DNA from: CALVLD01 sp964467585
GTDB lineage: Bacteria > Bacillota > Clostridia > Christensenellales > CAG-138
Length of the DNA stretch: 64,000 bases
NCBI GenBank assembly: GCA_964467585.1
Contig: CAYXRF010000009.1
Coordinates: 1 to 64,000 of the forward strand
Reading direction: 5' to 3'
The translations under genes and the position numbers were made by a program. Below the pieces are notes generated by a model. The model saw nothing but the letters and a program-made list of their open reading frames with translations. It searched no databases and had not been told where the DNA came from. This document shows positions 50,065 through 58,691 of the stretch, piece by piece (within the stretch, counting starts at the first letter, position 1; the number at the start of each line of letters is the position of its first letter).

Positions 50065-52806
50065 ATGGGATTTGTTGACAAGCTGTTGGGCAGAACGTCC
50101 GAGCAGCAGATAAAAAAGCTAAAGCCGCTGGTGGAGCGCATTAACGCGCTGGAGCCTTCAATGCAAAAGCTCACGGACGAGCAGCTTCGCGCCAAAACTG
50201 ATGAGTACAAAGCCAGACTGGCGAATGGCGACAGCTTGGATTCGCTTCTTCCGGAGGCATACGCAACGGTGAGAGAGGCGGCTGTCCGCACGGTCGGCAT
50301 GCGTCATTTTGACGTTCAGCTCATCGGCGGCATAGTGCTGCATCAGGGTCGTATTGCCGAGATGAAAACGGGCGAGGGTAAAACGCTTGTGGCAACATTG
50401 CCCGCATACCTCAACGCACTTGAGGGCAAGGGCGTACACATAATCACCGTAAACGATTATCTGGCAAGCCGCGATGCAAGCTGGATGGGCAAGATACATC
50501 GTTTTTTGGGGCTGAGCGTTGGCTGCATAACCCACGATATCGAGTCGGAGGAAAGAAAAGCGGCGTACAACTGCGATATTACATACGGCACAAACAACGA
50601 GTTTGGCTTTGACTATCTGCGTGACAACATGATGGTCTATCGTGAACGGCTTGTTCAGCGTGAGCTGCATTACGCCATTGTTGACGAGGTCGATTCAATA
50701 CTCATCGATGAGGCGCGCACGCCGCTAATTATATCCGGCAAGGGTGAAAAATCCACAGATATGTATGTGCGTGCGGACAGATTCGTCCGCAGGCTTGAGC
50801 GCGGTGAGGATATCGAAAAAAAGGGCAAGGGCGAGCTGATGCGCGGCGAGATTCAGGAGGAAAGCGGCGACTATATGTGCGATATCAAGGCGCGTACAGT
50901 CGCGCTTACCGCACGCGGTCTTGCAAAGGCGGAGGAGTATTTTGCCATTGACGATATTTCCTCAACAGACAATTCCGAGCTGAATCATCACATAATTCAG
51001 GCGCTTAAGGCGAACGCCCTTTTCACAAGGGATAAGGACTATGTCGTTCAAAACGGTGAGGTTTTGATAGTTGACGAGTTTACCGGTCGTTTGATGATAG
51101 GCAGACGCTATTCCGATGGGCTTCATCAGGCGTTGGAGGCAAAGGAGGGCGTAAAGGTTGAAAACGAGAATCGCACTCTTGCCACCATCACATTCCAGAA
51201 TTACTTCCGTATGTTCAAAAAGCTCTGCGGCATGACAGGAACGGCAAAAACCGAGGAGGATGAGTTTCAGGGCATTTACAATCTTGACGTTGTGGAAATT
51301 CCTACCAATCGTCCGCTTTTGCGCGATGACAAGAACGACGTCGTTTACATGACGGAGGAGGGCAAATTCCGTGCTGTCGTCAATGAAATTATCAGAATTC
51401 ACGAAACAGGTCAGCCCATACTTGTCGGCACAATATCGGTTGAAAAGTCAGAATATCTCAGCGAGCTGCTCAAGAAAAAGGGCATAAAGCATGAGGTGCT
51501 TAACGCAAAGCAGCATGCACGTGAGGCGGAAATTGTCGCGCAGGCGGGCAAATTCGGCAATGTTACAATCGCCACAAACATGGCGGGACGCGGAACGGAT
51601 ATTTTGCTTGGCGGCAATCCTGATTTTCTTGCAAGACGTGAGATGCGAAAGCAGGGCTTTGAGGACGCTCAGATTGAGGACGCCACAAGCCATGTCGAAA
51701 CCGATGATGAAGATATCATCAACGCACGTCAGATATACAACGACCTCTATCGGGAGTTCAAGATAACCACCGATGATGAGCACAACAGGGTTGTTGCGGT
51801 TGGCGGTCTATACATAATCGGAACGGAGCGTCACGAGTCACGCCGTATTGATAATCAGCTTCGCGGGCGCGCAGGCAGACAGGGCGACCCGGGCGCGACC
51901 TGCTTCTTCGTCTCAATGGAGGACGACCTCATGCGCAGATTCGGCGCGGACAGGATGAGCGGGTTTATGAACAAGCTGTCTCCGGACGACGATATACCCA
52001 TCGCGTTTGGCATGATATCAAAAAATATCGAAAGCGCTCAAAAGCGTGTTGAAGCTCACAACTATGATATCCGTAAGAACGTGCTTCAATACGATGACAC
52101 AATGAACCAGATGCGTGAGATTATTTATGGTCAGCGCCGCCGTGTGCTTATGGGTGAAGACATACATGATTCCGTTATGGAGATGGTCAACTCCGCTCTT
52201 GATTCCCGCGTTGACCTCTATTGTCCCGCACACGTCAAAACCGATACTTGGGATTACAACGGGCTTGCTCATTCCATAAAAGAAATGTTTGCGCTTGATA
52301 TGCCAAGAGACGCGTTTGACACAAAGGATGCTGCGGAGCTTAAATCGCTGCTGCGCAAGCGTGTTGACGAGCTGTACGGCGACAAAGAAAAATTGCTTGC
52401 GGAGCACGATTTGGATATGCGCGAGGCTGAAAGAGTGTTTTTGCTCCGATCGGTTGATACGCATTGGATGGACCATATAGACGCTATGGATCAGCTGCGA
52501 CAGGGCATTGGGCTGAGAGCTATGGGCAGCAAGGACCCCGTTGTTGAGTATCGTAACGAGGGCTTTGATATGTTTGACGACATGGTTGCGGGCATTAGGG
52601 ATAAAACGGTTATGTCGATATTCCATCTTGCGGTGCGGTCAAATGCGCCTATCAAGCGCGAGCAGGTCGCAAAGCCTATCGAACCGGCGGGAGACGGCAA
52701 GCAAAAGCCCAAAAAGGTCAGCGGCAAGGTGGGGCCAAACGATCCATGCCCATGCGGAAGCGGCAAAAAATACAAAAAATGCTGCGGTGTAAAAGACAAC
52801 AAGTGA
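50065..52806 (+). CDS. secA: preprotein translocase ATPase SecA
   Basis: 913 residues. The motor that drives proteins through SecYEG. NBD1 has Walker A MKTGEGKTL (about residue 100) and DEVDSILIDEARTPLI; the helicase-like second domain has MAGRGTDILLGG and RGRAGRQGDPG. The C-terminal zinc motif CPCGSGKKYKKCCG binds SecB or the ribosome. TTCGGAGG precedes the ATG. Confidence 0.97.
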   Translation: MGFVDKLLGRTSEQQIKKLKPLVERINALEPSMQKLTDEQLRAKTDEYKARLANGDSLDSLLPEAYATVREAAVRTVGMRHFDVQLIGGIVLHQGRIAEMKTGEGKTLVATLPAYLNALEGKGVHIITVNDYLASRDASWMGKIHRFLGLSVGCITHDIESEERKAAYNCDITYGTNNEFGFDYLRDNMMVYRERLVQRELHYAIVDEVDSILIDEARTPLIISGKGEKSTDMYVRADRFVRRLERGEDIEKKGKGELMRGEIQEESGDYMCDIKARTVALTARGLAKAEEYFAIDDISSTDNSELNHHIIQALKANALFTRDKDYVVQNGEVLIVDEFTGRLMIGRRYSDGLHQALEAKEGVKVENENRTLATITFQNYFRMFKKLCGMTGTAKTEEDEFQGIYNLDVVEIPTNRPLLRDDKNDVVYMTEEGKFRAVVNEIIRIHETGQPILVGTISVEKSEYLSELLKKKGIKHEVLNAKQHAREAEIVAQAGKFGNVTIATNMAGRGTDILLGGNPDFLARREMRKQGFEDAQIEDATSHVETDDEDIINARQIYNDLYREFKITTDDEHNRVVAVGGLYIIGTERHESRRIDNQLRGRAGRQGDPGATCFFVSMEDDLMRRFGADRMSGFMNKLSPDDDIPIAFGMISKNIESAQKRVEAHNYDIRKNVLQYDDTMNQMREIIYGQRRRVLMGEDIHDSVMEMVNSALDSRVDLYCPAHVKTDTWDYNGLAHSIKEMFALDMPRDAFDTKDAAELKSLLRKRVDELYGDKEKLLAEHDLDMREAERVFLLRSVDTHWMDHIDAMDQLRQGIGLRAMGSKDPVVEYRNEGFDMFDDMVAGIRDKTVMSIFHLAVRSNAPIKREQVAKPIEPAGDGKQKPKKVSGKVGPNDPCPCGSGKKYKKCCGVKDNK

Positions 52807-52854
52807 CGCCGCCGCGTAAGATAATTCTATTGATACTTTAAGGAGCGAAACACC

Positions 52855-54129
52855 ATGTTAGACATCAAAAGGATCAGAAAAAATCCTGAAGAGCTTGTTG
52901 CGGCGATGAAGGCGCGGCGCAATAAGGGCGCGGACGTCACAGAGCTTTTGGAGACGGATGAGAAGCGCCGCGCACTGCTGATGGAGGTTGAGACGCTGAA
53001 GGCAAAGCGCAATTCTGTCTCGGCGGAAATTCCAAAGCTTAAAAAGCAGGGCGTGGACGTAACGACTCAGCTTGCGGAAATGAAGCTTGTCGCGGATAAA
53101 ATCAAAGAGCTTGACGCAGAAGTGGCAGAGTGTGACTCAAAGCTTGAGGTTATGCTTATGTCCGTGCCGAATATTCCGCACGCCTCGGTGCCGTTGGGGC
53201 TGGACGAAAACGATAATCTTGAGGTTCGCCGTTGGGGAACCCCGCGCACGTTTGATTTTGAAAGCAAGGCACATTGGGATATTGGCGAGAGTCTGAACAT
53301 ACTTGACTTTGCGGCAGCGGGCAAAATAACGGGCGCAAGGTTCACCGTTTACCGTGATTTGGGCGCAAGGCTTGAGCGTGCGATCATCAGCTATTATCTT
53401 GATACACACACAAGCAACGGCTACACCGAGATACTGCCCCCATACATGGTAAACCGTGCGTCCATGACGGGAACAGGTCAGCTCCCAAAGTTTGAGGAGG
53501 ATGCGTTCAAGGTTCAAAACACCGATTACTTCCTTATCCCCACAGCGGAGGTTCCCGTTACAAACCTGCTTCGCGGAGATATTATTGACGGCGACAGGCT
53601 GCCAATCAAGTACTGTGCCTATTCCGCCTGCTTCCGCAGCGAGGCGGGCAGCGCGGGGCGCGATACGCGCGGACTCATCCGTCAGCATCAGTTCAACAAG
53701 GTGGAGCTTGTCAAATTCTCCAAGCCGGAGGACAGCTATGATGAGCTTGAAAAGCTCACGAACGATGCCGAAAAGGTGCTTCAGGGTTTGGGTCTGCCAT
53801 ATCGCGTGGTAAATCTTTCCACGGGCGACCTTGGCTTCTCATCGGCAAAAACATATGATATCGAGGTCTGGATGCCGAGCTACGGCAGATATGTTGAAAT
53901 TTCATCATGCTCCAATTTTGAGGATTTTCAGGCGCGTCGTGCGCAGATAAGATTCCGCAGGGATAAGAATTCCAAGCCGGAGCTTGTACACACACTTAAT
54001 GGCAGCGGTGTTGCAATTGGCAGAACTGTCGCCGCCATACTTGAAAACTATCAAAATCAGGACGGCTCAGTCACAGTACCTCAGGTTTTGCGTCCGTATA
54101 TGCACTGCGACGTCATAACCAAACGTTAA
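52855..54129 (+). CDS. serS: seryl-tRNA synthetase
   Basis: 424 residues, class II synthetase. It has an N-terminal coiled-coil arm (residues about 30-105: METLKAKRNSVSAEIPKLK), motif 1 (GARLERAIISYYLDTH), motif 2 (CFRSEAGSAGRDTRGLIRQHQF) and motif 3 (LNGSGVAIGRTVAAILEN). Its ATG follows AAGGAGCG. A GC-rich hairpin follows downstream. Confidence 0.97.
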   Translation: MLDIKRIRKNPEELVAAMKARRNKGADVTELLETDEKRRALLMEVETLKAKRNSVSAEIPKLKKQGVDVTTQLAEMKLVADKIKELDAEVAECDSKLEVMLMSVPNIPHASVPLGLDENDNLEVRRWGTPRTFDFESKAHWDIGESLNILDFAAAGKITGARFTVYRDLGARLERAIISYYLDTHTSNGYTEILPPYMVNRASMTGTGQLPKFEEDAFKVQNTDYFLIPTAEVPVTNLLRGDIIDGDRLPIKYCAYSACFRSEAGSAGRDTRGLIRQHQFNKVELVKFSKPEDSYDELEKLTNDAEKVLQGLGLPYRVVNLSTGDLGFSSAKTYDIEVWMPSYGRYVEISSCSNFEDFQARRAQIRFRRDKNSKPELVHTLNGSGVAIGRTVAAILENYQNQDGSVTVPQVLRPYMHCDVITKR

Positions 54130-54165
54130 TTTTTCAATCAAAGCTGACACGCAAACAAACAGTCA

Positions 54166-54204
54166 CGGAGCAGCCCCGCATATGCGCAGCTGCTCCGATT
54201 ATTT
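54166..54204 (+). terminator. serS terminator hairpin
   Basis: Arms cggagcagc (54166-54174) and gctgctccg (54189-54197) match exactly. A weak ATTATTT tract follows. It lies 36 bases past serS. Confidence 0.65.
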
Positions 54205-54352
54205 ATGATAAAAATTCAAAGCACTGCATTAGCGGATGGTACCGCGCTGCCCATTCCACCCGATATGAGTAAGCGCTAATCAGCTTTTTTGAAGCGCCTC
54301 CTCAGCTTGAAGCGGCGGCAGCGCCCGATCTTTTCAGATACTGCCATAACCA

Positions 54353-54381
54353 TTGACAAATAACGACAGGTGATATACTAT
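54353..54381 (+). promoter_or_regulatory. promoter with long leader before the Pr6Pr-like gene
   Basis: TTGACA (54353-54358) with a 15-base spacer to TATACT (54374-54379) or 17 bases to TACTAT (54376-54381). The start codon is some 260 bases further, leaving a long untranslated leader (about 54385-54641) with a small hairpin at about 54510-54535. I recognise no known riboswitch in it. The stretch 54205-54352 contains no gene I can support. Confidence 0.6.
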
Positions 54382-54641
54382 AAAGCCACGGACTGCGGCA
54401 GAGATAACAGCACTCGGCGTTGCCTAAACATCATCTCGGCATTAAGGCTGCCTTTATGTTGGTAAAAAATGTGCTTATCGCTGTTGACGTCCCACAACGC
54501 AAAAACAATGCATATGTGCGGTGCGCACAGATGCATACGCTTTTTTGTGTTGAGTGCAAACCTCCCGTAAAGGGTCTATCGTGCGTTGCCGATTTGTCCG
54601 CGCATATGGTTTGCAATTTAATGAAAAATTGGGGGCAAGGT

Positions 54642-55337
54642 ATGAAAAGCAACAAGCAGACTGTTTGGGGGATTATTATCAAGAGTGCGCTGCTGATTAT
54701 CGGGGTTATAGGGCAGACTGTAACCGTCAGCAGCATGAACTTTATGAGCAGCGCTCATTTCAAATACTTCACTAATCTCAGCAATATCTGGATAATGGCG
54801 ATAATTGCCGTATTTCTTGTGTATGACATTCTGCGGCTTGTTAAGGGCGACTCCGCGCCGCACCCAAAAAACTGGCTGTATACGGTCAAATTTGTATGCA
54901 CGGTTGCCATAACGCTCACATTCCTTGTGTTCTCAGTGCTGCTGATTCCTCAGCTTATCGCGGAGGGGAACGCCGCTTACATATTCTCAATAAGCAACCT
55001 ATGCGTGCATAATATCGTGCCGATGCTTGCAATACTGGATTTTTGTCTGTTCGATTATGACTTCAAAACGAGTAAATTGACATTTTTATGGAGCGCTCTG
55101 CTGCCGATAGCCTACTCCGCTTTTGTGATAATATGCAGCTATTGCGGAGTCATGTTCGGGGAGGACAAGTTTCCGTACTTCTTTTTCAATTATGACAACA
55201 ACGGATGGCTTTCAATCAAAGACGGAAATCTCGGAGTTGCGTATTGGATACTGCTGCTTGCGGGCGTGGTGTTCCTGATAGGCATAGGGCTGATTGCCAT
55301 AAAAAATGCTGTCGCCAAGAAAAGACACGGCAGCTAA
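54642..55337 (+). CDS. Pr6Pr family membrane protein
   Basis: 231 residues, seven hydrophobic segments. The start IIIKSALLIIGVIGQ and the central HFKYFTNLSNIWIMAI match the Pr6Pr (FAR-17a/AIG1-like) pattern, with WLYTVKFVCTVAITLTFL and a C-terminal WILLLAGVVFLIGIGLIAI. The ATG at 54642 is selected because of a nearby GGGGGCAAGG and the hydrophobic start; the frame upstream is low quality. Function is unknown. It converges with the PPTase gene and overlaps it by 4 bases. Confidence 0.75.
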   Translation: MKSNKQTVWGIIIKSALLIIGVIGQTVTVSSMNFMSSAHFKYFTNLSNIWIMAIIAVFLVYDILRLVKGDSAPHPKNWLYTVKFVCTVAITLTFLVFSVLLIPQLIAEGNAAYIFSISNLCVHNIVPMLAILDFCLFDYDFKTSKLTFLWSALLPIAYSAFVIICSYCGVMFGEDKFPYFFFNYDNNGWLSIKDGNLGVAYWILLLAGVVFLIGIGLIAIKNAVAKKRHGS

Positions 55338-55987
55338 ATCGTTTCAAGCTCATGCACAACGTCAATAACCGTGCATTCAAAGGGACAGCAAAAAGAGGTT
55401 ACGGCGCACAGATATTGTCCGTCGCCGCCAAGTATATCAAGGGTTGAATAATAAGCCAAGGTTTCATTGCCGCGCATAATGCTGTGGGGAAGTACATTAA
55501 GCGTTTTCATTGAGCCTGCAAGCCCCACGCCAAGCAGCTTAAGACAGCTTTCCTTTATCACCCAGCGAGAGCGCAGAAAATACTGCTTCTCGGCGGCGTC
55601 CATCCCAACGAAACGCTCTTTTTCTTCATCGCACAGTATCCTGCCGCCAATATTCTCCGAAAGTGTTCGCGGACGTTCGATATCCACACCTACAGGGCTT
55701 TTAGAAAGTGCGCATACTGCGATTGCACCTGAATGTGAAAGCGAAATTTCGCCTTGCCCCGCAAGCAAAGGCTTGTTGTTGCCGTCATATGAGTAGACAG
55801 GCGGGTCAAGCCTTGCGCCCGAAACAGCAAAGCTCAGCGCAAGCTCCACGGCATAAGAGCGCGCCCTGTCCGCAGCTTGATTATATTGCATCGTCCGCTC
55901 TTTGCGAATGTCCGAAACATAATTCATATCTGCAATTTCAAGGCGTGATGCTTTTTCTGTGTCAACATAAAAAACAGAAACTTCCAT
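55334..55987 (-). CDS. 4'-phosphopantetheinyl transferase, Sfp type
   Basis: 217 residues. It transfers the phosphopantetheine arm of CoA to carrier proteins. Motifs: LSHSGAIAVCAL, then the metal-binding PVGVDIERP (Asp and Glu), and RWVIKESCLKLLGVG. A basic, polar N-terminus precedes. Whether it serves fatty acid or secondary metabolite synthesis is not told here; no synthase gene is in the window. Confidence 0.9.
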   Translation of the reverse strand: MEVSVFYVDTEKASRLEIADMNYVSDIRKERTMQYNQAADRARSYAVELALSFAVSGARLDPPVYSYDGNNKPLLAGQGEISLSHSGAIAVCALSKSPVGVDIERPRTLSENIGGRILCDEEKERFVGMDAAEKQYFLRSRWVIKESCLKLLGVGLAGSMKTLNVLPHSIMRGNETLAYYSTLDILGGDGQYLCAVTSFCCPFECTVIDVVHELETI

Positions 55988-56045
55988 ATCGCAACTATAA
56001 CATCACACAGTGATTATTGCAAATACAATATATGTCGCTTTGGTA

Positions 56046-56074
56046 TTTACAACCGGGCAAATTTGTATTATGAT
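56046..56074 (+). promoter_or_regulatory. mntP promoter
   Basis: TTTACA (56046-56051), a 17-base spacer and TATGAT (56069-56074). The start codon lies 29 bases downstream, so no room for a yybP-ykoY Mn riboswitch. Confidence 0.75.
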
Positions 56075-56103
56075 ACAGCGGTTAAGTAATTTGGAGGGCA
56101 CAA

Positions 56104-56703
56104 GTGAACGATATCTCTGTGTGGGAGCTGCTTCTCACAGCGGTTGCGCTTTCGATGGATGCAATGGCGGTTGCGATATCCAGCGGAATATTAGCTCAAA
56201 AGGTCAAGCTAAAGGATGCATTGCTTATGGCGTTCTTCTTTGGCTTCTTCCAGTTCGCCATGCCCGTTATCGGCTATTACATAATTCCGCTGCTGGGCAA
56301 GGTGTTTGGCAGCGGCGTGGTAACTTTTGTTAACGCCGCGGATCATTTCATAGCGTTCGCGCTGCTTTCATTCATCGGCGGCAAGATGGTTATTGAGGCA
56401 ATTAAAAATCAGGATGATGACGGTTCAAGCTCCTTTTCGTTCAAAACGCTGTTTGTGATGGCGCTGGCAACGAGTATTGACGCGTTGGCTGTCGGTATAA
56501 CATACAACACGCTTTCGCTTACAACAGGATTTTTCTGGTTTGCGGTTGCGGCAATAGGCATTGTCACATTTGCGCTTTCGCTCATCGGAGTCCTTTTGGG
56601 CAAACGCCTTGGTGCAAAGTTCAAGCGATGGGCGGTGCTTGCAGGAGGTATAGTGCTTATAGGCATCGGCGTAAAAATTCTTATAGAACATATATTTTTC
56701 TGA
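56104..56703 (+). CDS. mntP: manganese efflux pump MntP
   Basis: 199 residues, six membrane segments in two halves. The duplicated signature with acidic residues is ALSMDAMAVAISSG in the first half and ATSIDALAVGITYN in the second, as in MntP. The start is GTG with TTGGAGG 7 bases upstream. The C-terminus ends FKRWAVLAGGIVLIGIGVKILIEHI, standard for the family. Confidence 0.95.
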   Translation: MNDISVWELLLTAVALSMDAMAVAISSGILAQKVKLKDALLMAFFFGFFQFAMPVIGYYIIPLLGKVFGSGVVTFVNAADHFIAFALLSFIGGKMVIEAIKNQDDDGSSSFSFKTLFVMALATSIDALAVGITYNTLSLTTGFFWFAVAAIGIVTFALSLIGVLLGKRLGAKFKRWAVLAGGIVLIGIGVKILIEHIFF

Positions 56704-56805
56704 TATGCGTTTTGAATCTTCCGTTATCGTATACATATTTTTCACTCATTTGCACAAACATCAAGAATTAACAATAATATAAATACAATCTTTTATACAA
56801 ACGAT

Positions 56806-56834
56806 TTGACAAAATCAGACATATGTTGTATAAT
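56806..56834 (+). promoter_or_regulatory. consensus sigma-A promoter of the patatin gene
   Basis: TTGACA (56806-56811), 17-base spacer, TATAAT (56829-56834): a perfect consensus. The 90-base leader holds gaagcgg and ccgcttc, which can pair into a stem. Confidence 0.9.
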
Positions 56835-56927
56835 AGCGCTTGTGAAGCGGTATTCATGGTTTGCAGGTTAGGGCACGGGGCAAATTTGGCTCGTTGCTCG
56901 TTGCTTGTTGCCGCTTCAATTGTGTAG

Positions 56928-57794
56928 ATGATAGGTATGGCAAAAATTGGCATTGTGTTGGCGGGCGGCTTTGCAAAGGGCGCCTACCAGCTTGGCGTGT
57001 TGAACGCGATAGAACAAACTATTCCAACCGATGAGGTCGTGTGCGTAAGCTCGGCTTCTGTCGGTTCGCTCGGCGCATACGCGTATGTTACGGGTCGTAT
57101 GCGCGAGGCGGAGGAGGGGTGGATGTCCATGAACTTCTCCGGGCTGCGCAAGTTTACTCAGGCGGTGATGTATCGCCCGCTTCTTTCTGACGCAATTTCA
57201 AACGTGCATTCCGAGGGCGATGTGTTAAGGATACCTCTTTATGTCGCCTGCTTCAATCTTTCAAAAATGGTGTTGGAGTATGTTGACCTGCGCAACGCGC
57301 TTCCCTGCACGGTTGAAAAATATATGCAGGCGACGATGAGCGTCCCGGCATTTTTCAAGCCCGTCCATATTGGCGGATACGAGTATTACGATGGCGGTCT
57401 TATCGACAATATTCCGGTTATGGCGCTTAAAGAGTTTGACACCGATTATATTATTGTTGTCCATTTTGATAACTATAATCACCATTTTGAAAGTCGAGAG
57501 ATGGACAGCCGTATTATCAAGCTTAACTTCCTTGACGACGGATTCATAAAGGACATGTTCAGCTTTGACAGCAAAAGCGTCCGTATGATGATTGACCGTG
57601 GATACACAAGCGCGATGAAGCTTTTCGAAACTTTTTTCGCGCATGGCACAAACGATATACCATACATACTTAACTGCATAAGCGAAAGAAACGAGGTTTG
57701 CAGTCAAGAAAAATATCGTCTTACAAGCGATGTTGTGATTTCAAACTTCAACAAGCTGCAAAGACGAATCGTCACCAAAAAGTATAATCATTAA
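56928..57794 (+). CDS. patatin-like phospholipase
   Basis: 288 residues. The oxyanion loop GGFAKGAYQLGVLNAIE and the catalytic Asp in YYDGGLIDNIPV are clear. The nucleophile motif reads SASVGS (S-x-S-x-G) rather than G-x-S-x-G. The rest (YMQATMSVPAFFKPVHIGGYEYYDGG) is standard. It could hydrolyse membrane phospholipids or lysophospholipids in the cytoplasm. The start codon is uncertain: MAKIG at 56937 is an alternative, both with weak Shine-Dalgarno sites. Confidence 0.9.
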   Translation: MIGMAKIGIVLAGGFAKGAYQLGVLNAIEQTIPTDEVVCVSSASVGSLGAYAYVTGRMREAEEGWMSMNFSGLRKFTQAVMYRPLLSDAISNVHSEGDVLRIPLYVACFNLSKMVLEYVDLRNALPCTVEKYMQATMSVPAFFKPVHIGGYEYYDGGLIDNIPVMALKEFDTDYIIVVHFDNYNHHFESREMDSRIIKLNFLDDGFIKDMFSFDSKSVRMMIDRGYTSAMKLFETFFAHGTNDIPYILNCISERNEVCSQEKYRLTSDVVISNFNKLQRRIVTKKYNH

Positions 57795-57820
57795 GCGGAT
57801 AAATGGTGGATTTCAATCAG

Positions 57821-57849
57821 CGTCGCGGCAAAATGGCCGCGACGTTTTT
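57821..57849 (+). terminator. patatin gene terminator
   Basis: Arms cgtcgcggc (57821-57829) and gccgcgacg (57836-57844) form a strong GC stem followed by TTTTT. Confidence 0.92.
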
Positions 57850-57876
57850 GCACACAAATGCTTGACGAACACACAC

Positions 57877-57908
57877 AAAAAGACCCTCCATCACACGGAC
57901 GAAGGGTC
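57877..57908 (-). terminator. tRNA-Trp terminator
   Basis: On the minus strand the arms gaccct (57908-57903) and agggtc (57887-57882), then TTTTT (57881-57877). It is 17 bases after the tRNA end. Confidence 0.88.
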
Positions 57909-57925
57909 GCACCGTTTACACGGTT

Positions 57926-57999
57926 TGGCAGGGGCACTAAGGCTCGAACTCAGAAAAACGGTTTTGGAGACCGCTATGTTACCATTACATCATGCCCCT
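57926..57999 (-). tRNA. tRNA-Trp (anticodon CCA)
   Basis: A 74-base cloverleaf on the minus strand. The acceptor arms aggggca and tgcccct pair fully, followed by G and an encoded CCA. The anticodon loop CTCCAAA gives CCA at 34-36. The T-loop is gagttcgagcc-like. It has its own promoter and terminator. Confidence 0.95.
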
Positions 58000-58018
58000 A
58001 CGATCCGCAACGGATAGG

Positions 58019-58047
58019 ATTATAGCATCTTACGCGATTGGTGTCAA
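58019..58047 (-). promoter_or_regulatory. tRNA-Trp promoter
   Basis: On the minus strand TTGACA (58047-58042), 17-base spacer, TATAAT (58024-58019): a perfect consensus promoter 19 bases before the tRNA. Confidence 0.92.
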
Positions 58048-58187
58048 GCACAAATTTTTTGCCGCATCACCCATGCGCGGATTGCGGTTAAGTATACGCG
58101 CAACTGGTTTTTTGTATGATTACTGACAATTTCAATTTTGGTGCAACAAAAACTGTTGACCCGCAGCGGAACAAAACTAAAGCGTGC

Positions 58188-58625
58188 TCAAAAATCGGAG
58201 GTATCGCTGTGGTCAAACCTATCCACCATTTTGCCGATATAGGGTATGTCTGTCGTTTCCTTGCGATAGCATTTGATTGCGCTGATAATCTCAAGCACAA
58301 AAAACACAAATGCAAGCATAATTATCACAAGCGCGTACATAACGGTGCAAAGCGTAAAAAACAGCCCGCTGCCGCCGCTTGCCCAAAGTATAACAAGCCA
58401 AAGAACGGTCGGAATTACGGCAAGCACCACATCACACAGACAAATTATTATTGACTGAATACAGCTTCGGCGCGCAACGCGATTCTTTTCAAGAAAAAGA
58501 AAAAGAATCGGCACTATCATGAATATCAGACTGCACCACATCGACAGCGCGCACAACAGGTGCATTACGGCGGCGAACACGCTGCCGGACACGCTTGTAA
58601 TGAGCGTACATTTGTTATCGTTCAT
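58188..58625 (-). CDS. DUF4870-like small membrane protein
   Basis: 145 residues with three or four hydrophobic segments. The stretch LFLFLEKNRVARRSCIQSIII is like the DUF4870/Tic20-type pattern, where E-K-x-R-x-x-R-x-x-x-x-Q-S precedes a helix. The C-terminal tail is polar (GKMVDRFDHSDTSDF). No signal peptide. Function is unknown. The region 58048-58187 to its right on the plus strand contains no gene I can support. Confidence 0.7.
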   Translation of the reverse strand: MNDNKCTLITSVSGSVFAAVMHLLCALSMWCSLIFMIVPILFLFLEKNRVARRSCIQSIIICLCDVVLAVIPTVLWLVILWASGGSGLFFTLCTVMYALVIIMLAFVFFVLEIISAIKCYRKETTDIPYIGKMVDRFDHSDTSDF

Positions 58626-58691
58626 CTGCGCCTCCCAACTACATACTTTCCATTATATTATACAACAGCCGTTGCCGCATGGCAAGCATAT

